NCBI GenBank assembly: GCA_021730835.1
Contig: JAKFYP010000092.1
Location: 1-18,764 of the forward strand
DNA length: 18,764 nt
Origin: Alphaproteobacteria bacterium
Lineage (GTDB): Bacteria > Pseudomonadota > Alphaproteobacteria > Rickettsiales > UBA998
Reading direction: 5' to 3'
In this document: positions 1 to 7,742 of the stretch, piece by piece
Position numbering within the stretch: the first letter of the stretch is position 1
Layout of the letters: every line of letters begins with the position of its first letter
Program-made: the position numbers and the translations under genes
The notes under the pieces: generated by a model
Database searches by the model: none
What the model saw: the letters and a program-made list of their open reading frames with translations, nothing else
Told to the model about the DNA's origin: nothing

Positions 1-793
1 TATGGACATCGCGTGGTTTCAGTCGCGCTACGATAAGGGCGAAGGCCGGGATTATCTCAACTGCCCCTTAAACCGTGAACAATATGAAGCGTTTGTGGAT
101 GCTTTGCTGGCGGGCGAAAAGACGGAGTTTAAGGAGTGGGAGAAAAATACACCCTATTTCGAGGGTTGCCTGCCGGTTGAGGTGATGGCGGAGCGCGGCA
201 GGAAAACGCTGGCTTTCGGGCCGATGAAGCCGGTCGGCCTGACTAACCCGCATTGCCCGGAGAAACCTTACGCCGTTGTCCAGTTGCGGCAGGATAACGC
301 GCTGGGCACGCTCTATAATATGGTTGGGTTTCAGACCAAGCTCACATACGGTGAGCAACAGCGGGTATTCCGCCTGATTCCCGGTCTGGAGGAAGCCGAA
401 TTCGTGCGCCTTGGCGGTATTCACCGCAATACGTTCATTAACAGCCCGGCCCTGCTCGACAGGCAGTTACGGCTGAAATCCGCCCCGCATATCCGTTTCG
501 CCGGACAGATCACCGGGGTGGAGGGATACGTCGAGAGCGCGGCGATGGGATTGCTGGCCGGGCGTTTTGCCGCCGGAGAGTTGCGGCGGGAAGCCTGTCT
601 GCCGCCGCCGCAGGAAACCGCGCACGGGGCGTTGCTGATCCATATCACCGGTGGGGCGGAAACAACGCATTTTCAGCCGATGAACGTCAATTTCGGGCTG
701 TTTCCCCCGCTTGAGGGTCGCATGAAAAAACCCGACCGCCCTCATGCCTATACCTCGCGGGCTACCACCGCGTTTGAGGGGTGGATCGGGTGA
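1..793 (+). CDS. trmFO: Methylenetetrahydrofolate-tRNA-(uracil-5-)-methyltransferase TrmFO, 3' part
   Basis: This is the C-terminal 263 or so residues of TrmFO, the FAD- and methylene-tetrahydrofolate-dependent enzyme that makes 5-methyluridine at position 54 of tRNA. The reading frame is open at the left edge; full-length family members are about 450 residues, so the N-terminal FAD-binding part is outside the window and the first in-frame ATG (base 2) is internal. Family-typical stretches are clear: QSRYDKGEG, NCPLNREQYEAFVDALL, the PYFEGCLPVEVMAERG block, FGPMKPVGL, VVQLRQDN, LYNMVGFQTKL and GGIHRNTFINSP, then FAGQITGVEGYVESAAMG, which belongs to the FAD-binding fold. The tail carries the usual HGALLIHITGG and FQPMNVNFGLFPP motifs and ends at TGA 791-793. 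It converges on the mutase gene, with a short palindrome between them. Identification is firm. Confidence 0.96.
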   Translation, partial: MDIAWFQSRYDKGEGRDYLNCPLNREQYEAFVDALLAGEKTEFKEWEKNTPYFEGCLPVEVMAERGRKTLAFGPMKPVGLTNPHCPEKPYAVVQLRQDNALGTLYNMVGFQTKLTYGEQQRVFRLIPGLEEAEFVRLGGIHRNTFINSPALLDRQLRLKSAPHIRFAGQITGVEGYVESAAMGLLAGRFAAGELRREACLPPPQETAHGALLIHITGGAETTHFQPMNVNFGLFPPLEGRMKKPDRPHAYTSRATTAFEGWIG

Positions 794-844
794 CCGGAAA
801 GGGAATGTTGGAAACGAGATACTTATTGTCTTGCGTTGCAAGCC

Positions 845-889
845 ATAGTCATTCCGATTTTACAGGAAATTATAGAGTGGAATGACTAT
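845..889. repeat. 11-bp palindrome between convergent trmFO and mutase genes
   Basis: A perfect inverted repeat, ATAGTCATTCC at 845-855 and GGAATGACTAT at 879-889, with a 23-base loop. It sits between the two convergent stop codons (793 and 913), where a bidirectional terminator would be expected. No uridine run follows the stem on either strand, so it is not a classic intrinsic terminator. A related GTCATTC palindrome lies between the convergent genes near 15250-15284, which hints at a small dispersed repeat. Confidence 0.5.
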
Positions 890-912
890 ATTTCCAACCC
901 CTTGTTCTTAGG

Positions 913-2352
913 CTAGCTAAGCGGCGTCAGCGCTTTGCCGGTGATCTCGCTGGCCTGTAGCTGTTCGCGCACCATCTCCTTCAGCGCATCAAGCTCTTCC
1001 TGCGTCGCCGCCTCGCAACGCACGATCAGCGCCGCCTGCGTATTCGAGGCGCGGGCAAGCCACCAGCCGGATTTCACCTTCACCCGCACGCCGTCCACCT
1101 CGTTGACCTCGTAAGGCGAGTTTTTCAGGCGAGCACGAATTTCCTCGACAACGGCGAATTTACGCGATTCCTCAACGTCAATGCGAATTTCCGGCGTGTT
1201 GAGCACTTCGGGAATGCCGTCGCGCATGTCCGATAAGCCCTGATCCGCATGGGCCAGCAAATCGAGCAGGCGCACGGCGGAATATAGGCCGTCATCGAAA
1301 CCATAATACCCGTCTTTAAAGAAAATATGCCCGCTCATCTCCCCGGCGATTTCGGCGTTTTCTTCGGCCATCTTGGCTTTAACCAGTGAATGCCCGGTTT
1401 TCCACATAATCGGCTTGCCCCCATGCTTCGCAATGTCATCGAACAGCAACTGACTGGCCTTGACATCGGCGATGATCGTCGCGCCGGGCTTGCGGGAGAG
1501 AATCTCGCGCCCGAAGAACATCATGAGTTGATCGCCCCAGATAATGCGGCCTTTCGCGTCCACTGCCCCAAGCCGGTCGCCGTCGCCGTCGAAGGCAACG
1601 CCGAGATCGGCCCCTTCGCTTTTGACTCTGGCAATCAGGTCTTCGAGGTTTTCCGGTACGGTCGGATCCGGGTGATGATGCGGGAAGTTCCCGTCAATTT
1701 TCTCATATAGCAGGAAATGCCTGCCCGGCAGCCTCTCCGCCAGCGCCGCCATGACCTCCCCGGCCGCGCCGTTGCCCGCGTCCCAGACGACTTTCAGTTC
1801 TTTGGCCCCCTCGGTTTTATATCCGGCCAGCAGACGCTCCACATAAGCGTCAAACGCGGGGGAGGATTCGGTGCTGCCCGTGCCGTCCTTAAACGCGCCC
1901 GCCTCAATGATCCGGCCCAGCTCAAGGATATTCTCACCATAGAAAGGCTTCGTGCCCAATGTCATCTTAAAACCGTTATGGGTCGGAGGGTTATGCGAGC
2001 CGGTGACCATGATCCCGGCATCCGCACCGAAGAGATGCGCCGCGTAATAGAGCATCGGTGTCGGCCCAAGCCCGGCGTCGCGCACCGTTGCGCCCGAAGC
2101 CGCCATACCCTCACCCAGCGCCTTGCTCAACTCCGGTGAGCTGAGCCGCCCGTCCCGCGCCGTGACGATCACCGGGTTCTCTTTACCCTGCAAACGGGAA
2201 ATCAGCGTGGCGAAGGCCCGCCCCAGCAGGTAGGCAGTCTCGACCGTCAGGCTTTCGCCGACGATTCCGCGAATATCGTAAGCGCGCAAAATGGTCGGAT
2301 CAATCGCCCCACCGGCGTTTTGCGGCAGGCTGGCAGTGGAAGAATGGCTCAT
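913..2352 (-). CDS. Phosphomannomutase/phosphoglucomutase (alpha-D-phosphohexomutase family)
   Basis: A 479-residue cytoplasmic alpha-D-phosphohexomutase that interconverts hexose 1- and 6-phosphates (mannose and/or glucose) and so feeds nucleotide-sugar and surface polysaccharide synthesis. All four family signatures are present: the phosphoserine loop VTGSHNP (Ser119), the metal loop DGDGDR (255-260), the sugar-specificity loop GEMSGH (337-342) and the phosphate-binding RASNTQAALIVRCEA (434-448). Length and the HSLVKAKM segment match the bifunctional AlgC/ManB type, but the true substrate preference cannot be read from sequence. The start is set by a clear AAGGAG about 9 bases upstream of ATG 2352. 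The 108-bp palindromic element begins 22 bases upstream of the start codon, so the promoter lies inside or beyond it. The gene ends at TAG 913-915. Confidence 0.93.
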   Translation of the reverse strand: MSHSSTASLPQNAGGAIDPTILRAYDIRGIVGESLTVETAYLLGRAFATLISRLQGKENPVIVTARDGRLSSPELSKALGEGMAASGATVRDAGLGPTPMLYYAAHLFGADAGIMVTGSHNPPTHNGFKMTLGTKPFYGENILELGRIIEAGAFKDGTGSTESSPAFDAYVERLLAGYKTEGAKELKVVWDAGNGAAGEVMAALAERLPGRHFLLYEKIDGNFPHHHPDPTVPENLEDLIARVKSEGADLGVAFDGDGDRLGAVDAKGRIIWGDQLMMFFGREILSRKPGATIIADVKASQLLFDDIAKHGGKPIMWKTGHSLVKAKMAEENAEIAGEMSGHIFFKDGYYGFDDGLYSAVRLLDLLAHADQGLSDMRDGIPEVLNTPEIRIDVEESRKFAVVEEIRARLKNSPYEVNEVDGVRVKVKSGWWLARASNTQAALIVRCEAATQEELDALKEMVREQLQASEITGKALTPLS

Positions 2353-2374
2353 ATAGGATACTCCTTCAGGATGA

Positions 2375-2482
2375 TATAGTGTTTTCTAATTAGATTGCTA
2401 CTTTGTCGCCCTTCGCCTCACGAAAGATATTGCTACACATCGGCTCGGGCTTCGCCTATCAATCTAATTAGAAAACACTATA
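2375..2482. repeat. 108-bp palindromic (MITE-like) element, copy 1
   Basis: Perfect 23-bp terminal inverted repeats at 2375-2397 and 2460-2482 (outer sequence TATAGTGTTTTC) flank a 62-bp centre. The arms begin and end with TA, as in elements that duplicate a TA target, so TA may be the target duplication. A second, diverged copy lies at 9299-9406, with related arms and with short centre blocks (CTCACG, CTACAC, CTCG) at nearly the same offsets. No reading frame in it looks real. It occupies the space just upstream of the phosphohexomutase gene. Whether it is mobile, transcribed or regulatory is not shown by the sequence. Confidence 0.7.
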
Positions 2483-2633
2483 AGGGGAAAGACCCCGTGG
2501 TTAAGCGTTGCCTGCCATTAACCAATTATTATCCTTTTTTCAAGTTTTTTGTGCGCTGCGGCGAAATTTTTTATGTTCGCCTATGGCGGATATGGCTATT
2601 TTACAGGCAAAACGTCACAAAAACATGACGTGA

Positions 2634-2667
2634 ATGTCATGAAACTGTCATAATCCCCCAGTAAAAT
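2634..2667 (+). promoter_or_regulatory. Candidate PhoB-dependent promoter (Pho box plus -10)
   Basis: ATGTCAT (2634-2640), a 4-base GAAA spacer, then CTGTCAT (2645-2651) match the classic Pho box of two CTGTCAT direct repeats on an 11-bp period, with a single mismatch in the fourteen repeat bases. A -10-like TAAAAT (2662-2667) follows after 10 bp, the spacing seen where PhoB replaces the -35 element. Predicted transcription starts near 2674, about 30 bases before the ATG at 2703. An ACGTCA/TGACGT inverted repeat (2612-2617/2626-2631) lies just upstream. No binding or expression data are available here. Confidence 0.6.
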
Positions 2668-2702
2668 AGAATCATATCATACCATGAAAGCATGAACGGA
2701 TC

Positions 2703-3233
2703 ATGGCAGAAGAACAAGATAGCGGCGGCATTACATTCGGAGGCATCCTCAAGGGGTGCGCCTATATTGGCGGGCTGGCCGTGGCGGCGGTATGCGCGCC
2801 GCTGGTTATGCAAAATGTCGGTGAGTTCCTGTCAGAGCATAACTGGGCAGGGGCCGGAGAAACGCTCACCACGGGCGCGGGTAAGCTTTCGTCTTTTTAC
2901 GCCGGGGTCGCCGATGCGCTCCCTAATGTCAGCGAGGCACTCAAAAAATTGAATATTGACCCGAAAGCAGTCGCCACAACCGATTTCAAGACCTATTGGA
3001 ATAACATTCTGGCTCCCACCGGCAATCAGGCCATTTCCTTCGTTAAAGACAATGCCGTTCCGATTGCGGCCACCGCAGGCGGGGTGGTGCTGGGAGTGAC
3101 CGGCACTAACTGGATAGACCGCAGCGGCAGGCCTGCTCCGGCGGCTGGCGCTTCCGCCGCCAGTCAGGTATTGCAGCGCCGGGCGGAACTCGAGAGACTG
3201 CGCCAGCAGGGTCTTCAGGCCCAGCATACCTGA
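2703..3233 (+). CDS. Uncharacterised membrane protein, possibly phosphate-regulated
   Basis: I do not recognise this 176-residue protein. It has two likely membrane segments, about residues 13-36 (Gly/Ala-rich) and 117-136, separated by an 80-residue soluble region containing DALPNVSEALKKLNIDP and DFKTYWNNI. After the second segment comes a Pro/Ala-rich linker (142-153) and a short charged helix with possible coiled-coil character (155-172). No signal peptidase site or catalytic motif is evident. The ATG at 2703 is preceded by only a weak ribosome site (GAACGGA), and other nearby ATGs at 2684 and 2692 are out of frame. The gene directly follows a strong Pho box candidate, so phosphate-limitation control is the best clue to its role. 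The TraX-like gene follows 106 bp downstream and might be cotranscribed. Confidence 0.75.
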   Translation: MAEEQDSGGITFGGILKGCAYIGGLAVAAVCAPLVMQNVGEFLSEHNWAGAGETLTTGAGKLSSFYAGVADALPNVSEALKKLNIDPKAVATTDFKTYWNNILAPTGNQAISFVKDNAVPIAATAGGVVLGVTGTNWIDRSGRPAPAAGASAASQVLQRRAELERLRQQGLQAQHT

Positions 3234-3339
3234 CCCGGAATAATTTGGGCGTGCATCACAGCGGCGTGCCGTAGTATGATTTCCTAATTATGGTCTTTCT
3301 GGCTGGATAGAGTCCTTTACCCTCATATGGAAACGTTAT

Positions 3340-4137
3340 ATGCTGCTGCTAAACTGGCGGGAAAATTATCTGAAATACGGCCCGCATGCCAGCACTCACG
3401 ATGTCATTAAAGCGCTGGCTATTACCATTATGATTGTCGACCATGTCGGGACGTTTTTTTTCCCGGAGGATTTGTGGTGGCGGGCAGTTGGGCGTACCGG
3501 CTTTCCCATCTGGTTTTTTCTGGCCGGGTACGCCAGACCGGGAAAAGGGCTGGGGTATGAGATTATTATACTGGCTTTTTTGATGTTACTGGCCGATTTT
3601 TATGCAAGCGAGCCGCTGACCCCTGTTAACGCACTGTTTTCAATCATCATATGCCGCCTGTTCATTGCGTCCTATTATCAAAAAAGCCGGGACTGGGGAG
3701 ATTATGTGATTTTCCTGTCGCTGGGGGCTGTTTTTCTCTTCCCCAGCCTGTTTTTATTTGAATACGGCCTACAGGCTATTTTGTTTGCCATGAGCGGCTA
3801 TTTGGTGCGTCATGAGAAAAAAGAGGCCGTGCCTTTTATCTGGATCAGTTTTCTCATTTTTATCGCCGTGCAGGTTTTTTCGTTTGATTTTAAGTTCACT
3901 CCGGCGCAGTTCGTCTTCATGACGCTGGTGACCGCCCTCGTTGTCCATCGGCTCAGCCGGTTCCGGCTGGTATTCCTCGATAATATTCCCAAAGCCCTTG
4001 CCGTGCCGGTCAACGCGATGGGGCGTAATTCACTCTATATCTATTTTGTGCATTTTGTTTTATTCGTGCTGGTCTCCCGATTGCTGCTCGAGGGCCAAGA
4101 GCCATTTCAAATTCACTTGCTAAATCCGGATCGTTAA
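3340..4137 (+). CDS. TraX-family integral membrane protein
   Basis: A 265-residue, strongly hydrophobic protein with about seven or eight membrane segments. The N-terminal part carries the TraX family pattern: KALAITIMIVDHVGTFFF (Asp34-His35), then GRTGFPIWFFLAGY (Gly51-Arg52, Phe55-Pro56). The later NAMGRNSLYIYFVHF also fits this acyltransferase-3-related superfamily. TraX of F-like plasmids N-acetylates pilin, but chromosomal homologues are widespread and the substrate here is unknown. No conjugation genes are nearby. The neighbouring tad pilus genes are on the opposite strand, so a pilin-modifying role is only a thought. Start: ATG 3340 with a weak GGAAA upstream; the ATG at 3327 is out of frame. 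The stop (4135-4137) interlocks with the tadC stop in a 4-bp convergent overlap, leaving no room for a terminator. Confidence 0.8.
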   Translation: MLLLNWRENYLKYGPHASTHDVIKALAITIMIVDHVGTFFFPEDLWWRAVGRTGFPIWFFLAGYARPGKGLGYEIIILAFLMLLADFYASEPLTPVNALFSIIICRLFIASYYQKSRDWGDYVIFLSLGAVFLFPSLFLFEYGLQAILFAMSGYLVRHEKKEAVPFIWISFLIFIAVQVFSFDFKFTPAQFVFMTLVTALVVHRLSRFRLVFLDNIPKALAVPVNAMGRNSLYIYFVHFVLFVLVSRLLLEGQEPFQIHLLNPDR

Positions 4138-5105
4138 TTACGGCCAAACAGACCGCCCTGCTCGCTTACGCGGATGAAGGGTGGCCCCAGCACGATGAGC
4201 AGGAAGGCGGGCATCAGCAGCAGAATAAGCGGAATGGTCATCAGCACCGGCAAACGCCCCGCCTTGTTCTCGGCAATGGCAAGCCGCGTCAGGCGATAAT
4301 CTTCGGAGAGCACGCGCAGGGTATCGGTCAGGCTGGTGCCGAATTTCTCAGTCTGGATCAGCGCCGCCACCAGCGAGCGGAATGCAATGAGATTCGTGCG
4401 CTCCGCCAGATTCATCAATGCCTGCGAGCGATCATTAAGCAGCGCCAGTTCCAGCCGGGTACGGTTCAGCTCTTTGGTGATTTCCGGATGGGCACGCCCC
4501 AACTCACGGCAAACGCGGCTCAACGCGGCATCGAGCGCCAGCCCGGATTCCACGCAAACCACCATCAGATCGAGCGTATCCGGGAAAGAGCGCTGGAGGA
4601 TTTCCGCCCGCTTCTGAATACGGTTTTTCAGGTACAGCTTCGTGCCGAACAACCCGGCAATAACCAGTATACCGCCAAGTATATAGTTCAGCAGGGCATC
4701 AGTGCCTTCGGCGGGCTGAAGCATGAAAAGCGCGCCGAAAAAGGCCAGCAGGTAGCCCCCGATACGCCTCATGAACAGGATATAATAAGGCGCGTCAATG
4801 GAAGCGATGCCCGCATGCTCGATCACGGGCCGCATCTCGGCAATCGCTTCATCGACATGAACCCCGATGATTTTAAGAAATGACTCACAGAAGCCGGCCA
4901 GCGCGCTTTTTTCCCGTTCGATGCCGATAAGTTCCTCATTTGGCACAGACGAGAATCCTTCGCCACCTTCCGCGTAACCGGTGCGTGCTTCGAGCTGGAT
5001 GCGTTTTTCCTTCCGTCCGGCCACCGAGATCACGGCCATGTAAATCGTGAAAACGACAATAGCGGCCAGCGCCGCGAACATATATCTGGTATCGAGAAAT
5101 TCCAT
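4134..5105 (-). CDS. tadC: Tad pilus assembly inner-membrane protein TadC
   Basis: A type II secretion F (GspF-like) inner-membrane platform protein that, with TadB, anchors the CpaF ATPase during Flp pilus assembly. Membrane segments lie at about residues 9-29, 115-132, 138-158 and 287-306. The T2SSF domain covers about 174-300, with the hallmark DTLDLMVVCVESGLALDAAL and EKFGTSLTDTLRVLSEDYR. I chose ATG 5105 (323 residues) because GAGG lies about 10 bases upstream. A longer frame opens at TTG 5123, whose TTGA would overlap the tadB stop, but it has no ribosome site and adds six polar residues. It is the last gene of the tad block in the window; its stop overlaps that of the convergent TraX-like gene by 4 bp. 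Confidence 0.92.
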   Translation of the reverse strand: MEFLDTRYMFAALAAIVVFTIYMAVISVAGRKEKRIQLEARTGYAEGGEGFSSVPNEELIGIEREKSALAGFCESFLKIIGVHVDEAIAEMRPVIEHAGIASIDAPYYILFMRRIGGYLLAFFGALFMLQPAEGTDALLNYILGGILVIAGLFGTKLYLKNRIQKRAEILQRSFPDTLDLMVVCVESGLALDAALSRVCRELGRAHPEITKELNRTRLELALLNDRSQALMNLAERTNLIAFRSLVAALIQTEKFGTSLTDTLRVLSEDYRLTRLAIAENKAGRLPVLMTIPLILLLMPAFLLIVLGPPFIRVSEQGGLFGRN

Positions 5106-5119
5106 GAACCTGTCCCTCG

Positions 5120-6106
5120 TCAAATATCAATATCAATCATCTGGCGCACGATCCAGAAGGCCAGCAGGATCAGTCCGGTTGCAATCGCCAGAATGATAAA
5201 ACCGGCCTGCGTGTTAAACAGGGGTTCCAGATGCTCCGGCGCCATAATCGAAAGAATAAGGAATTCAACGATGGGCAACGCCCCCAGCACCCAGCCGGTC
5301 GCTCTTCCTTCGGAGGTCATGGAGCGGATTTTCATCCGAAGATGCTTGCGCTTGCGGATAATTCCCGAAAGGTTGGAGATAATCTCCGCCAGATTACCGC
5401 CGGTTTCATTCTGGACATTCAGGACGACCACGAAGAAATGAATATCGGGTTCGTCAATACGTTGGGCCAGACGGCTTAACGCTTCATCAAGGGAACGGCC
5501 CAGCGCAATTTCATCGGCAACCTGCCTGAATTCGGTGCTGACGGGGGGATCCATATTATCAGCGACCATCTTAATGGCCGTATTCAGCGGGAAGCCCGAA
5601 CGCACGCTGCGCACGATCATATCGAGCACATCGGGAAACATATTGATGAATTTGTCGTTGCGTTTGCGAATCCGGCCTTTTAAATATTTGATGGGAATCA
5701 GCACCGCGAAGGCGATAGCAGCAATATAGGCAACGGGTTGCAGTTGCCCGAAATGGATCATGCTTGCTCCTATGGGCAAGGCAATCAACAAGCCAGCCAT
5801 CACCATAACGACCTTAGCGGCACTCTGCCCGTACCCTGCTTTCAGAATCAGGGAGGCCAGATCGAGCCCGCCCGGCATAGCGGCGACAGCCTGCAGGGCA
5901 CGTGAGTCATCAATACTGAGTTTGACGATCTCACGATGTTCTTCCTGCTGACGATCCAGATTCTGGGTTTCCTCCATGATCTGCCGCAGCGCATTGCGCG
6001 TATGATCCTTACCGCCCCGTGCTTTTGGAAACAAAAGGTTAAAGCAGAGATTGGCGATAATGAAGACCGCCAGACCGGCCAGAATTGGTTGTAGCATGTG
6101 TACCAT
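5120..6106 (-). CDS. tadB: Tad pilus assembly inner-membrane protein TadB
   Basis: A 328-residue GspF-like inner-membrane platform protein, partner of TadC. Membrane segments are at about residues 8-27, 98-117, 122-142, 268-290 and 301-320. The T2SSF domain (about 150-285) shows FPDVLDMIVRSVRSGFPLNTAI, ALGRSLDEALSRLA and VQNETGGNLAEII, all typical of TadB. The start at ATG 6106 is supported by AAGGGA about 6 bases upstream and lies 10 bases after the cpaF stop. The frame stays open to 6223, but that longer start would overlap cpaF by over 100 bases and adds a polar, non-homologous leader, so I rejected it. ATG 6097 is an alternative. It stops with TGA 5120-5122, just before tadC. Confidence 0.93.
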   Translation of the reverse strand: MVHMLQPILAGLAVFIIANLCFNLLFPKARGGKDHTRNALRQIMEETQNLDRQQEEHREIVKLSIDDSRALQAVAAMPGGLDLASLILKAGYGQSAAKVVMVMAGLLIALPIGASMIHFGQLQPVAYIAAIAFAVLIPIKYLKGRIRKRNDKFINMFPDVLDMIVRSVRSGFPLNTAIKMVADNMDPPVSTEFRQVADEIALGRSLDEALSRLAQRIDEPDIHFFVVVLNVQNETGGNLAEIISNLSGIIRKRKHLRMKIRSMTSEGRATGWVLGALPIVEFLILSIMAPEHLEPLFNTQAGFIILAIATGLILLAFWIVRQMIDIDI

Positions 6107-6116
6107 ATTGATCCCT

Positions 6117-7649
6117 TTACCGTCCCGGTATGCCCATACATTCGGCCATTTCCCGATCCAGACCATAATACTCCGCCCGTGAGATAATACGCGGACGGAT
6201 TCCTGTCGAGGAAAATTCGCCAATTAACCTGCCTGCCGCATCCATTCCGCTGGCCTGATAGCGAAATAAGGTTTGCGTGCAGATGGTTTCTCCTTCCATA
6301 CCGACAATTTCCTCGATATGCGTAATACGCCGCCTCCCGTCGCGCATGCGGGATAGCTGCGCCACGAGTTGTACCGCACTGGCGATCTGGTAACGCAGGG
6401 AAGCCGACGGAACGGCAACCCCGGACATGCTGACCAGATTCTCGATACGCGACAGGCAGTCCCGCGGCGAGTTGGAGTGAATGGTCACCATGGAGCCGTC
6501 ATGGCCGGTATTCATGGCTGAAAGCACGTCGATGACCTCATCCCCGCGCATTTCACCAAGAATGATACGATCCGGCCTCATACGCAAGGCGTTTTTCACG
6601 AGTTGACGCTGGGTTACCTCACCCGTGCCCTCGGTTGAGGCGGGTCTGGTCTCCAGCCGCAGGACATGGGGCTGATGCAATTGCAACTCCGCGGCATCCT
6701 CAATAGTGATGATGCGCTCGCCGGGGTCGATATGGCCGGACAGGGCGTTTAGCAGCGTTGTCTTCCCACTGCCCGTACCACCGGAAATCACGATATTCAG
6801 GCGTATGGCGGCGCATATTTCCAGAAAACGGGCCATCTGGGGCGTCATGGAATCATGCTCGACATATTCCCTGAGCGACATTTTATTCTTTTTGAACTTA
6901 CGGATGGAAACCAGACTGCCATCAAGCGCCAGCGGCGGGATAATGGCGTTAAAGCGCGAGCCATCGGCAAGACGGGCATCGACCATCGGACTGCTTTCAT
7001 CAATACGCCGTCCCACGCGGGAGACAATCCGCTGAATAATACCGCGTAAATGGCGCTCACTGAGGAAGGAAATGTCGGTAAGATAGATTTTCCCGCTCTT
7101 TTCGACAAACACCTGTTCATGGGTATTGATCATGATATCCGCTATATCCGCATCGGCCAGCAGAGGCTCTATCGGGCCGAGACCAAGCAATTCATCCAGC
7201 GACTGCTCTTTGAGTAATTCAATCTGCGCCAGCGTCAGAGGAACCGATATTTCCGCCAGCACGCCACCAACGGATTCTCGTACACGAGAGCGGCAACGCT
7301 CTACCGACATTTTTTGCAACGCATTGAAATCAAGAGAGGAAACAAGTTTTTCTAGCACCTGCGATTTTGCTTCCCGGTAAGCAGGTGTCTCCAGCTTATG
7401 ATCGACATAATCAAGAATTTCTTCCTGTCTGGATCGCCCGGCCATTTCATGGATGGCGCTCTGCATTTCGGCCTGCTGCGACACTTGCGCGTTTCTGCCA
7501 TGCTCCACGATGGAATGATGGGTATGTGAGGCGGGCAGCGTCGCCGGCAGGTTTTCGCCTCCCTGGCCGCCGGATGCGGTTGACCGTGCCGTATCCTCCT
7601 GAGATAGCGGCATCGAACCCTGACCAAAATGTTGTTTCTTGCCAAACAT
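6117..7649 (-). CDS. cpaF: Tad/Flp pilus assembly ATPase CpaF (TadA)
   Basis: A 510-residue cytoplasmic secretion ATPase of the TadA/VirB11 group that powers Flp pilus assembly. It has a low-complexity N-terminal 75 residues, a PilT-N-like domain (about 95-260, with ELLGLGPIEPLLADADIADIMIN), Walker A GGTGSGKT (290-297), an Asp box IITIEDAAEL (313-322), Walker B IILGEMRGDE (362-371) and a His box TGHDGSMVTIH (381-391). All catalytic elements look intact. The length is slightly over the usual 450-500 because of the N-terminal extension, which is rich in Gln, Ser and His. ATG 7649 has only a weak ribosome site. It lies 93 bp after cpaE and 10 bp before tadB, in the expected order. Confidence 0.96.
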   Translation of the reverse strand: MFGKKQHFGQGSMPLSQEDTARSTASGGQGGENLPATLPASHTHHSIVEHGRNAQVSQQAEMQSAIHEMAGRSRQEEILDYVDHKLETPAYREAKSQVLEKLVSSLDFNALQKMSVERCRSRVRESVGGVLAEISVPLTLAQIELLKEQSLDELLGLGPIEPLLADADIADIMINTHEQVFVEKSGKIYLTDISFLSERHLRGIIQRIVSRVGRRIDESSPMVDARLADGSRFNAIIPPLALDGSLVSIRKFKKNKMSLREYVEHDSMTPQMARFLEICAAIRLNIVISGGTGSGKTTLLNALSGHIDPGERIITIEDAAELQLHQPHVLRLETRPASTEGTGEVTQRQLVKNALRMRPDRIILGEMRGDEVIDVLSAMNTGHDGSMVTIHSNSPRDCLSRIENLVSMSGVAVPSASLRYQIASAVQLVAQLSRMRDGRRRITHIEEIVGMEGETICTQTLFRYQASGMDAAGRLIGEFSSTGIRPRIISRAEYYGLDREMAECMGIPGR

Positions 7650-7742
7650 ATTGCTTCTGTTTTAACAAATGCCGGATAATTTTTCATTAACAGAGATAGG
7701 CGCTCACCTGTATCGGTCATCGCAATGAGATGGGAACCGCAT

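Noticed and set aside
2484..2496. GGGG/CCCC hairpin next to the first palindromic element
   Set aside because: Only a 4-bp stem with no uridine tail; not a credible terminator.
2395..2628. A 77-codon plus-strand frame upstream of the Pho box
   Set aside because: It starts inside the palindromic element, has no ribosome site and its composition looks random.
6107..6223. A longer N-terminus for tadB reaching into cpaF
   Set aside because: It would overlap cpaF by over 100 bases, and ATG 6106 has a good ribosome site and begins right before the first membrane helix.
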